Shown here in pieces: positions 24,679 to 34,271 of a stretch of DNA of 64,000 bases. Below the pieces are notes generated by a model, which was given only the letters and a program-made list of their open reading frames with translations, made no database searches and was not told the origin of the DNA. Both the position numbers and the translations under genes were made by a program. This DNA comes from Campanula takesimana (taxonomy: Eukaryota > Streptophyta > Magnoliopsida > Asterales > Campanulaceae), in assembly GCA_026119855.1 (NCBI GenBank), contig JAOWBW010000364.1:310001-374000 (forward strand). The letters run 5' to 3'. Each line of letters begins with the position of its first letter. Position 1 is the stretch's first letter.

Positions 24679-25664
24679 TTCATCGGCATCAACAGGACCA
24701 TTTCCGCCACGAAGGCCTACTTACTTATTAATTTCTTTTAAGATTTGTTCGTTTTCTTGATCTATCTCGTCATATGACTCATTATTATCTAATTCGTTAG
24801 AGTTAATTCATCATTTAGGACGCTAGCAATCTCGGGATACTCAGAAAGATCTATTTTTTTATTAAGAAAATAAGGGAATACACGTTCCGCGATAGCATCC
24901 AAGTCCTCTTGGGTGATCTCATCGGTAGCGGTATCTGACTCTAAGGTAAGGGTTACAAATTTCTTTTCTCTATGGGGATGGGGAGTACATCCTAATTCTT
25001 TGATCAAGAAGTCTTCACTTGCTATGGGTCCCCCAGTTGTATACCAATTCTGGATAGGCTCATCACTCTTCTTGATGAGCTCGGTGTAGTCTTGGTTCAG
25101 AGCGTCCCCTTGTCTATTGCATTGATCTGAGTGTCCTCTAGCTTCCAAAGGTTGAGAAATTGGCGTAGTAGGTCTTCTCCCAACACAAAGTCCCACTCAC
25201 TGAATACCTCAGCCTTGGTACCCCCTAATTCTCAAGGTAGCCACGAGAACTGTATCGGTTCTGTTTCCAGTGAGTACGGATCACAGTCACTGAAGATTTC
25301 AAAGCCCGGTTGGCATTTCCCCCCATGGTTGATCCATGGTTCAGGGAACATGAAGTATGGCAAGTTTTCCCCCTCGCGTACAAAGTACCCGTTTAGAGTC
25401 TTTCGATAGGGCGGTGCTAGTGGTACAATGTATGAAGTCCAACCCCTTTCTTCTTTAGGGATGCCTTTTAATGGTGACACATACCCTAGACCATATTCTG
25501 GAGGGGGATAGAACGACAGGTGGTGGTTCTTTTATCCCTTTTAAATGCTTGCCAAGTCCAAGGCCGGGGAAATACCCTTCCTTCAGCATCATGTTAAGTA
25601 CTGGACGCGTACTGGAGAATGGAATCGCCTTAGAATAGTCATTCTCATTGTGCAGCTCTAACAT
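24679..25664 (-). pseudogene. Element A: protease-RT linker region with G-patch-like motif, decayed
   Basis: Three open pieces in different frames (24789-25196, 25232-25480, 25455-25664) match the region before RT in element C (57900-59100). They include the glycine-rich FPGLGLGKHLKGI (G-patch-like), WTSYIVPLAPPYRKTLNGYFVREGE, and an acidic linker. The protease core and gag are missing. Coding similarity ends at 25664, close to the start of the duplicated block. Confidence 0.8.
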
Positions 25665-25790
25665 CTCTACACTACTTTGCTTTTTGGAAAAGTACGAAAA
25701 AGTGAGAAATTTAAAAGAAACTAACTATTACTAAAATTGAAATTGATAGTAGGGCATGCTCTCACTCACAATGATTCTTGAGTGAGTAGG

Positions 25791-26830
25791 TGTAGATACC
25801 TCGGGGGACCACGGCTTGGCTAGAGCGCGTGAATTACCCTAGGATGTCTAATTGTGTTTTAGAGTTGCCACCCACGTTTTTGAGGAACGTAAGAAAACCT
25901 AATGTTTATGAGCCTAAGTTTGATTTACGAAAACAGAGATTCTTTGGGATGAGGGGTTCGGGGGTTAGGTTACGAAATGGGAAGTACTTAAACACCCATT
26001 TCGCCCGAGCAACATCGGTCTTGTTTGTTCACAATTCACTTTTAAAGATAAATGCGTTCTTCCTATTAAAATGATGATAAAAAGGGGTTTTAGAGTTAAA
26101 ATGTAGGGAGATGACTCCTAGGCCAATTCAATGTAATGAAAGGACCGTTGGTGTCATGTCCCAAATGGTTTTGGGTGATCGCACATTTGATTGAAAGAGA
26201 AGAAGAAGAAGAAGAAGAAGAAGAAGAAGAAGAAGAAGAAGAAGAAGAAGAAGAAGAAGAAGAAGAGAGAAATGCTTAAGACATTTACCTATAGTATCCT
26301 TCAAAGAGAACCTCTTGTAAAGCCTTGAAGAAGAGGTTGAACACTTAGTTGAAGAAATACCAAGAAAAAGTCTAGGAAAGAAGTGAGTAGAAAGTCTAAA
26401 AGTAATGATGTCCAAGGTCCTCCTCCAATGATAGATTGGAGGGGTTTTTATAGTTGAAAAAAGACTATTTTTTGGAGCCAAACGGAGTCTCCAAGAAATC
26501 TTTCCCGGGCAAAATCATGTATAATGAGCAAGGGGAGATTCTTGGGCAGAATCTGTAACTGACACACCCCAGAAGCGCGCGCATCCCACCTAGGCGGCGG
26601 AAGGCGCGCGCGTCTGGCCTCAAGGGGCGGAGGCGCGCGACTCTGAGAGGCAATTTTTGACAGAATGGACTAGAAAGTTAGAACTGTTATTCAGTTTAGT
26701 CCCGGGACTTAACGGAGTCCATCTGGAACTTAACCAAAGTAACAAAAACTAACAGAAAACACTTAAAAGAGGGAGAATCACAAAATCAAGTGTGCAATCG
26801 GGGTGAGCGGTCCAAGGCGGGGTGTCTACA
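25791..26830 (-). mobile_element. Element B family: 3' LTR, duplicate copy (1040 bp)
   Basis: It starts TGTAGATACC and ends GGTGTCTACA. Right of it the minus strand shows a polypurine stretch (CCGAGGGGCTC), so this is a 3' LTR. No PBS lies on its left. A TATA box lies at 26445-26453 on the minus strand. Three GCGCGC modules lie at about 26573-26640. A long GAA/TTC microsatellite lies at about 26198-26265. It is the same family as F. Confidence 0.88.
26198..26265. repeat. GAA microsatellite in LTR
   Basis: About 20 uninterrupted GAA triplets. The sister LTR (28938-28984) has about 15, and the F LTR has only about four TTC triplets near 1325. The poly-Leu minus-strand ORF over it is an artefact of the repeat. 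Confidence 0.95.
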
Positions 26831-27004
26831 GAGCCCCTCGGCGGCGTGGGTTGCGAAGCAAACGCGCCAATGAAAGACAGACATCCGCCTAGGACATCAC
26901 CAAGAAAAGGAAAAGACTCGATAAAAGCAGGAATTTGAAATTGCGGAGGATAGAGGTGCGCTCCCTGTGTGAGCGGCTTCGAGAGATAAGGGTGCGCTCC
27001 CTGT

Positions 27005-27375
27005 GTGAGCGGCTTTGCCAATAGCGGGATCTGTTTGCTAATAGCGAGATCCGTTTGCTGGAGGCGGGACCTGTTTGCTGATAGCGAGATCCGTTTGCTG
27101 GAAGCGGGGCCCAGAGGGCCGTCTGCTGAAGTACGGGACCCGGAGGACCGTTTGCTGAAGTGCGGGACCCGGAGGATCGTTTGCTGAAGTGCGGGACCCG
27201 AAGGACCGTTTGCTGAAGTGCGGGACCCGGAGGACCATTTACTTTGAAGTGCGGGACCCGGAGGACCGTTTGCTGAAGTGCGGGACCCGGAGGACCGTTT
27301 GCTTTGAAGTGCGGGACCCGGAGGACCGCTTACTTTAAAGTGCGGGACCTGGAGGACCGTTTGGTTTGAATGGAT
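27005..27375. repeat. Tandem repeat array (20-30 bp units) between B 3' LTR and PMD gene, unit 1
   Basis: The units read aagtgcgggacccggagg followed by accgtttgct with small spacers. A related set on the left is built on atagcgagatccgtttgctg. Such arrays in the 3' untranslated region are known from Tat-type elements and can seed satellite DNA. ORFs across it on both strands are repeat artefacts. Confidence 0.88.
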
Positions 27376-27667
27376 GTAGATCTTTCTTGATGAGGAGACG
27401 GTGATTCTGTGGCTCACCCCGGACAAGTTGTTGTCGTGAGTCACCCTTTGATGTTGACTGTTTGACTTTGACTTTTGATGGGGTGCGAGTACAGTTGAAT
27501 GTGGAGTGCTTTGTGCTGGGGATGAAATGTGAAAACTGATTTTTGAGAATTAACGGCGTCTGTTACGAATCTCACTCAGCTTGTAGTGGTGGAGCTGAAA
27601 CTCAGATGAACATGAGTGTGACATCTTGATTCCCGCGTGGGGAGCTGTGTTTGAATTCCTTAGGGAG

Positions 27668-27745
27668 CAAAGGCGCGTGCGTCTGGTCTTTGCTATGGGA
27701 AGCGCGCGCGTCTTAGTGACATAGCGGGGGGCACGCGCATTCCAT
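27668..27745 (+). promoter_or_regulatory. GC-module array upstream of B PMD gene, unit 1
   Basis: Three modules of the type GCGCGYGYGTCTGG lie about 150-230 bp before ATG 27896. They match the modules in this family's LTRs. A second copy lies in unit 2 at about 30390-30466. Promoter role inferred from position. Confidence 0.5.
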
Positions 27746-27895
27746 TCCAGTTCAACATACATAAACAGACAATTCTCTTTTTCGGCGAGTTTTCAAAATT
27801 TTGAAGAGCCCTCCAAATTCTGAACCAAATTTTCACGGAGAAATCACCCCAAAACACTTTCTTGTTGTTCTAGGTGCGATTCTATCACAGAAACG

Positions 27896-28391
27896 ATGTC
27901 GGATCGTCAACAATCTCCTCCATTCGAGATGCCACGGGGCGAGGAGCTCGAGGATGGAATTGAGGCGATGGACCCGAGTTTGCTCACGTATCAGCCGCAT
28001 ACCCATATCTCCCACTTTGTCACAACGGGATTGGTAAGAGTTTTTCATTCTCTTTGTGATCTTCGCGCTTTGGGGCTGCTCTGTTTCACCCGTATTTTTC
28101 GCTGCAACTTCTTTTGTTGATTGTCGCTGTTGATTTACTGCAAGAAACATGTTCGGATACCCCTTTTCATACCCACACACTCGTATGCATGTTGAAGTTT
28201 CTGTTTCGGGTTTGTCCGTTTTTCTAGCCGTTATGCTGACGAAATTTTCGTTGTTTCTTGTTTCTTTTCAGGAGTGGATCCGCCTGTCGGAGATTCGGGC
28301 GGAGCTCATGGCCCGGTCACCATTTAGAGTAAGCTGCCCGAGAATGTCAGGGATCAGGTTCAGGCCACCCATTTTGGCCTCTTTATTACCA
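27896..28391 (+). pseudogene. Element B PMD gene, truncated duplicate (exon 1 and start of exon 2)
   Basis: Exon 1 starts at ATG 27896 (MSDRQQSPPFEMPRG) and is open to a donor (TTG|GTAAGAG) near 28033. Exon 2 begins after TTTTCAG near 28271 and is cut at 28391 by the duplication junction. Exon 2 has lost one base relative to unit 2 and is out of frame. Exon 1 is better preserved here than in unit 2, where the N-terminus is frameshifted. It cannot give a full protein. Confidence 0.8.
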
Positions 28392-28527
28392 GTCTACCAT
28401 CTCTACACTAGTTTGCTTTTTGGAAAAGTACGAAAAAGTGAGAAATTTAAGAGAAACTAACTATTACTAAAAATTGAAATTGATAGTAGGGCATGCTCTC
28501 ACTCACAATGATTCTTGAGTGAGTAGG

Positions 28528-29543
28528 TGTAGATACCCCGGGGGGACCACGGCTTGGCTAGAGCGCGTGAATTACCCTAGGATGTCTAATTGTGTTTTAG
28601 AGTCGCCACCCACGTTTTTGAGGAACGTAAGAAAACCTAATGTTTATGAGCCTAAGTTTGATTTACAAAAACAGAGATTCTTTGGGATGAGGGGTTCGGG
28701 GGTTAGGTTACGAAATGGGAAGTACTTAAACACCCATTTCGCCCGAGCAACGTCGGTCTTGTTTGTTCACAATTCACTTTTAAAGATAAATGCGTTCTTC
28801 CTATTAAAATGATGATAAAAAGGGGTTTTAGAGTTAAAATGTAGGGAGATGACTCCTAGGCTAATTCAATGTAATGAAAGGACCGTTGGTGTCATGTCCC
28901 AAATGGTTTTGGGTGATTGCACATTTGATTGAAAGAGAAAGAAGAAGAAGAAGAAGAAGAAGAAGAAGAAGAAGAAGAAGAAGATGCTTAAGACATTTAC
29001 CTATAGTATCCTTCAAAGAGAACCTCTTGTAAAGCCTTGAAGAAGAGGTTGAACACTTAGTTGAAGAAATACCAAGAAAAAGTCTAGGAAAGAAGTGAGT
29101 AGAAAGTCTAAAAGTAATGATGTCCAAGATCCTCCTCCAATGATGGATTGGAGGGGTTTTTATAGTTGAAAAAAGACTGTTTTTTGGAGCCAAATGGATT
29201 CTCCAAGAAATCTTTCCCGGGCAAAATCATGTATAATGAGCAAGGGAGAGATTCTTGGGCAGAATCTGTAACTGACACACCCCAGAAGCGCGCGCATCCC
29301 ACCTAGGCGGCGGAAGGCGCGCGCGTCTGGCCTCAAGGGGCGGAGGTGCGCGACTCTGAGAGGCAATTTTTGACAGAATGGACTAGAAAGTTAGAACTGT
29401 TATTCAGTTTAGTCCCAGGACTTAACGGAGTCCATCTGGAACTTAACCAAAGTAACAGAAACTAACAGAAAACACTTAAAAGAGGGAGAAACACAAAATC
29501 AAGTGTGCAATCGGGGTGAGCGGTCCAAGGCGGGGTGTCTACA
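28528..29543 (-). mobile_element. Element B: 3' LTR (1016 bp)
   Basis: It has the same ends and layout as 25791-26830: TATA box at about 29156-29164 (minus), GCGCGC modules at about 29283-29350, GAA microsatellite at 28938-28984, and a polypurine stretch just right of 29543. The element body extends right through the PMD gene and integrase to 36134, where C interrupts it. B's 5' LTR is outside the window. Confidence 0.88.
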
Positions 29544-29729
29544 GAGCCCCTCGGCGGCATGGGTTGCGAAGCAAACGCTCCGACGAAAGACAGACATCCG
29601 CCTAGGACATCACCAAGAAAAGGAAAAGACTCGATAAAAGCAGGAATTTGAAATTGCGGAGGATAGAGGTGCGCTCCCTGTGTGAGCGGCTTCGAGAGAT
29701 AAGGGTGCGCTCCCTGTGTGAGCGGCTTT

Positions 29730-30095
29730 GCCAATAGCGGGATCCGTTTGCTGATAGCGAGATCCGATTGCTGGAGGCGGGATCTATTTGCTGATAGCGA
29801 GATCCGTTTGCTGGAGGCGGGACCTATTTGCTGATAGCGAGATCCGTTTGCTGGAAGCGGGGCCCAGAGGACCGTCTGCTGAAGTGCGGGACCCGAAGGA
29901 CCGTTTGCTGAAGTGCGGGACTCAGAGGACCTCTTGCTGATGTGCGGGACCCGGCGGACCGTTTGTTGAAGTGCGGGACCCGGAGGACCGTTTACTTTAA
30001 AGTGCGGGACCCGGAGGACCGTTTACTTTGAAGTACGGGACCCGGAGGACCGTTTGCTTTAAAGTGCGGGACCCGGAGGACCGTTTTGTTTCAAT
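29730..30095. repeat. Tandem repeat array (20-30 bp units), unit 2
   Basis: Same repeat types as 27005-27375, with a different number and order of units. This is the most diverged part of the two duplicated blocks and shows ongoing expansion and contraction. Confidence 0.88.
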
Positions 30096-30618
30096 GGATG
30101 TAGATCTTGCTTGATGAGGAGACGGTGATTCTGTGGCTCACCCCGGACAAGTTGTTGTCGTGAGTCGCCTTTGATGTTGAATGTTTGACTTTGACTTTTG
30201 GTAGGGTGCGAGTACAGTTGACTGCGGAGTGCTTTGTGCTGGGGATGAATTGTGAAAACTGATTTTTGAGAATTAACGGCGTCTGTTACGAATCTCACTC
30301 AGCTTGTAGTGGTGGAGCTGAAACTCAGATGAATATGGGTGTGACATCTTGATTCCCGCGTGGGGAGCTGTGTTTGAATTCCTCAGGGAGCAAAGGCGCG
30401 TGCGTCTGGTCTTTGCTATGGGAAGCGCGTGCGTCTTAGTGACATAGCGGGGGGCGCGCGCATTCTGTTCCAGTTCAGCATACATAAACAGACAATTCAC
30501 TTTTTCGGCGAGTTTTCAAAATTTCAAAGAGCCCTCCAAATTCTGAACCAAATTTTCACGGAGAAATCAACCCAAAACACTTTCTTGTTGTTCTAGGTGC
30601 GATTCTATCACAGAAACG

Positions 30619-33006
30619 ATGTCGGATCGTCAACAATCTCCTTCATTCGAGATGCCACAGGGCGAGGACCCGAGGTTGGAATTGAGGCGATGGACCCGAG
30701 TTTGCTCACGTATCAGCCGCATACCCATATCTCCCACTTTGTCACAGCGGGATTGGTAAGAGTTTTTCATTCTCTTTGTGATTTTCGTACTTTGGGGCTG
30801 CTCTGTTTCACCCGTATTTTTCGCTGCAACTTCTTTTGTTGATTGTCGTTGTTGATTTACTGCAAGAAACATGTTCGGATACCCCTTTTCATACCCACAC
30901 ACTCGTATGCTTGTTGAAGTTTCTGTTTCAGGTTTGTCCGTTTTTCTAGCCGTTATGCTGACGAAATTTTCGTTGTTTCTTGTTTCTTTTCAGGAGTGGA
31001 GCCGCCTGTCGGAGATTCGAGGCGGAGCTCATGGCCCGGTCACCATTTGGAGTAAGCTGCCCGAGAATGTCAGGGCTCGGGTTCAGGCCACCCATTTTGG
31101 CCTCTTTATTACCAGTCTGCCGGCATTAAAGAATGATCCGGATGTCATTCAGGCTCAGAGAGAGAGATGGTAGGACACCACCCATACTTTCCATCTACCT
31201 ATGGGAGAGGTCACGATGACGCCCACTGATTTCACGGCATTGACTGGTCTGCCGTTTGCGGGGGAACCTATCCCTTGTGTTTTGAGAGGGACCCTTCGGA
31301 CTGCTGACGAGCTGTTGGCCCTGGTTGACTATGGTTTCCCGGTGAAGAACTACCGAGTCACTTGGGGAAGCATCCGTCGGTATTTTAGTATTCTTGCAGC
31401 CGAGCCTTTGGGTGTTACTGCTGAGCGGGTCGATGCTGTGGCCCGTTGTTTCATATGGTACCTGTTGTCCCATACTCTGTTTGCCAGTGAAGGATCATCG
31501 GCTTCCTTGGCTTTGCTTGACTTGTTGGTAGACTTGGACCAGGCCGGTCAATATAACTAGGGTGCAGCGGGCTTGGCTGCTTGTTATCACGGCATGGATC
31601 TGACCAGCCATTCGACCACTAGCTCGGTCACGGGCTTCAGCCTGTTGTGGGAGGTATACTGCTTTCCCATTTCTTTTCAGCTTTCTTGTCATTGCTCTAC
31701 TGTATCTTTGAACTGTCATTTAATTCTGCTCTTGTCTCTGTTTTGCAGCTATGGGCCTTTGCTGTCTTGGAGCTGAGGGACTTCAAGATTAACAGAGAGG
31801 GTCAGCCCCAGTATCCAGACTGTGTGAGGTGGTCGTATAGGGAGAGGAACGTGAGGACTGGCACTGTTCCCATCAGCCTGCTTTCAGCCCGACGCCATTT
31901 GGATGCTTTGAGGCCAGAGGCTGTCGCCTCTTCTTTGTTCCCGTGGAGAGCTATTTATGCTTTTAATGAGCATACTTTGATTCCCACCTGCTCGAGGCTT
32001 CTGATGAGCTAAGTGGAGTGTATGGCGATGTATCTTGGAGAGAGAGTGTTCTGGCAGCATGGTGGTCAGGTGACGGACTTCCACCACCCTCGTAGACCAG
32101 TGGTTCCTGATGTTCCTCCTTTCTGTCCTCGTAATTGGAGGGCTCTTTCAGAGGCAGACCGGGTAGTCTACATTGCGGGGGTTGATGCTGCCCCTTTCAT
32201 TCATTTAGAGCAGGATTATGGTTTATTCCGGGAGCATAACCTCCAGCAGGGTTTCATGTTTACTGATCCGAGGGAGACACATGCTGCTCCACAGACTTCG
32301 GCTCGATTTTATCCCACCGGTACTGGATATTGCTTTGATCCACCTCTGCCTCCTTCATATTATACTTATTCAAACTTTGGGGTGTATGAGGAGCAGAGGG
32401 AGATTGTTCCCGAGGACATGTCGCCGGAGAGAGAGCCCTCCTGTTCAGGCTGCTGTGGCATACTTTCCTGACTGTCTTTGCATTTCTCAGTTTCAGTCTT
32501 GCTTTTCTGTTCTTTGTATTGATGCAACTTCCTTTTTCTGTCCCTTGTTGCGACAGGTACCTATAGCTTCTTATAGGCACTTGGGCAGACAGAACAAAGG
32601 GATGAGGAGGAGACTCCATCAGCTGGAGGAGAGGGTACTAGGGCTGTGCAGGGAAATTGTTGCCATGACTAGAGATGCTGCTAGTGCTGTCTCTGGTGCT
32701 GCGAGAGGAGCTGCCCGAGGTGCTCGGGGTATGGGACGATGCTGCAGGGATGCTGCACTAGATATTGATGAGGTTGTCTCTTCGGCGAGGCAGTCACTGA
32801 GCAGGAGTCTGAGTCGAGGAGGTAGCCAGAGCAGGGGTGGTGCTAGTTCATCATGGAGAGCTTCCAAGAGGACCCAGCATGATGTCGTGGTAGAGAAATC
32901 TGAGGAGGAAGAATCTGCTGGTGATGATGATGATGATGATGACGAGGAGACTGAGAGCGGAAGTGGGGGTGGGCACGGTGCTGCCGATGATGATGATTCT
33001 GAGTAG
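30619..33006 (+). pseudogene. Element B: antisense plant-mobile-domain gene, four exons, stops
   Basis: A spliced plus-strand gene. Likely exons are 30619-30755, 30994-31653, 31749 to about 32460, and 32557-33006. Splice sites seen: donors TTG|GTAAGAG and GAG|GTATAC; acceptors TTTTCAG, TTTTGCAG and GCGACAG. Exon 2 holds the PMD core (TTHTFHLPMGEVTMTPTDFTAL). The C-terminus has an Arg-Ser stretch (SLSRSLSRGGSQSRGG) and an Asp/Glu-rich tail. Breaks: a frameshift in exon 1, TAG stops near 31170 and 31558 where family alignment suggests Trp, and TAA near 32010. It shares exon structure with the C gene at 38604-54100. TE-borne PMD proteins have no established function. Role here unknown. Confidence 0.82.
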
Positions 33007-33295
33007 CCTTCTGGCGAGGACGAGAGATTGAAAACACTTTTATTTACCTGTAATAAACATTTAGCATGTATTTACAATCCTAGCTATTTACTACGCTTTT
33101 TTAGTTATCTGTCTAGACTCGTTCCTAAGTGCTGACTCTTTACAAACAAATGTGTGCCCAAATGTGTTCATTATTGTTGCTTGAACTCCTTTTCTGTGCT
33201 AGGATCTGATTTCTTACAGGTTGAAGGCGTTTGAACGTGCCTGGGCTTCCTTCTTGAACTGACAAGGGCATGTTCTGTTACTGTCTGCTGTCAAA

Positions 33296-33424
33296 CGCGC
33301 GCGCGTCTGGCTTTGGTCGCGGGAGGCGCGCGCATCTGGAATCGCTTGTCGGAGGCGCGCGCTTCTGGCTTGCTGAATTCCAGCCCCTTTCTTTTCTGAG
33401 CAGGGCACTCCAACAGCTATAAAT
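33296..33424 (+). promoter_or_regulatory. GC-module array and TATA box before a second antisense gene in B
   Basis: Three GCGCGC modules with CTGG lie at about 33296-33370. They are followed about 45 bp later by TATAAAT (33418-33424) and about 85 bp after that by an ATG (33507). This repeats the layout of the family's LTR promoter on the opposite strand. Confidence 0.6.
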
Positions 33425-33506
33425 TTAAACCATTTTCGATCAGAATGATCACATAGCAATATTCTGCATCCTTTCCCTTACTCTACACCTTAAAATTCTT
33501 GTAGAG

Positions 33507-33860
33507 ATGGCCCCGATGACCTTTACTTTTGAAGTCAAAGTTTCTATCCCCGAAGGCGAGAAGTTCGTCCCCATCGCTCCAATTGTGAAGGCGCGTCTTT
33601 GAACGTTTGGGAAGGCCAAGTGAGGGTGTTGTTGCTGTGGATTCCGTGAAGCCGGTGGTCCATGTGAGGGATTATAGGCCTCGTTATTTGGTACGGTCAA
33701 AGCTCCTTCTAGCAAGGGCAAGGAGAAGGTTGTTGATGAAGCTCCGTCTCGCCCGAGTGTCTTTTCTCATCTTGGTGGTCTCGAGAATGCTCCGCCTCCA
33801 TCCAAGAGGACTAAAGGCCGTCCCCAAAAGCGATGGGTCCCCAAACCGAAGAATGATTAG
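33507..33860 (+). pseudogene. Element B: second antisense ORF, reduced and frameshifted
   Basis: A short frame from ATG 33507 (MAPMTFTFEVKVSIPEGEKF) stops at 33602. A second frame further on ends with PPPSKRTKGRPQKRWVPKP at the TAG 33858-33860, a Lys/Arg-rich tail. By position it corresponds to the second PMD gene of C (54670-56103), but the PMD core is absent. I read it as a gene with a large internal deletion. Confidence 0.6.
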
Positions 33861-34031
33861 ATATTTCTTTTGTACCACCGAGATTGCAATTAGAATAGAC
33901 CACTTGTTTTAAGATTTAATTAATGTCTTTTAATAGCTCAACATTTCCATTGTAATGATAAAAATAGTTCAAGAAATGAATAAAAATTGCATCTCGTTAA
34001 TTTGAAATGATTTGGGCAATTGTTTATGTTT

Positions 34032-34091
34032 TAGACCGCACCCGAAGGTTGCCTACGTTCCTCCAGTGTAGAGCTCAGGTCTCCGTAGTTC
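34032..34091 (-). ncRNA. Module I: putative structured RNA element in B
   Basis: Sense RNA carries the hairpin ACC-UUCG-GGU (plus-strand 34040-34049). It also has the outer pair CTACG/CGTAG and a weak inner pair CTCCA/TAGAG. Same order and position relative to integrase as in A and C. Confidence 0.62.
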
Positions 34092-34140
34092 AAACAAACG
34101 AAGACCATTTTTTTTTCTTGTATGTGCACCCTGTTTTTTG

Positions 34141-34240
34141 CCTAGACCGCCCTTTCGGGTTTTCAATCTAGCGGGCTTCTTTTTTGCACGTGCTCTAATT
34201 TTTGCCTAGGCCGCCCTTGCGGGTTTTCAACCTAGCAAGC
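34141..34240 (-). ncRNA. Module II doublet: two GNRA-capped stem elements in B
   Basis: Copies at 34141-34176 and 34205-34240. In sense RNA the inner hairpins are CCC-GAAA-GGG and CCC-GCAA-GGG, both GNRA tetraloops. The outer stems are CTAGA/TCTAG and CTAGG/CCTAG. A run of about 17 T on the plus strand (34241-34257) lies between the doublet and the integrase stop at 34272. Confidence 0.68.
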
Positions 34241-34271
34241 TTTTTTTTTTTTTTTTTATGGTCTTCATTTA

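Larger units (their letters stand above)
25661..28391. repeat. Tandem duplication, unit 1 (about 2.73 kb)
   Basis: This block is repeated immediately to the right (28392 to about 31120). It covers about 130 bp of left flank, the B-family LTR, the 20-30 bp repeat array, the GC modules and the first part of the PMD gene. The junction at 28385-28395 reads from PMD exon 2 straight into catctctacacta, the block start. A few bases (tcta) are shared at the breakpoints. The units differ by scattered substitutions and small indels, so the duplication is not very recent. Confidence 0.88.
28392..31120. repeat. Tandem duplication, unit 2 (about 2.73 kb)
   Basis: Second copy of the block described at 25661-28391. 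This copy runs on without a break into the rest of the PMD gene, so it is the copy still joined to the body of element B. Confidence 0.88.

Noticed and set aside
26128..26481. Poly-Leu minus-strand ORF
   Set aside because: It is the GAA/TTC microsatellite read in one frame, inside an LTR.
27005..27444. Pro/Ser/Gly-rich ORFs (about 60-230 codons) over the B repeat array
   Set aside because: The pattern follows the tandem repeat in several frames; no start context or homologue.
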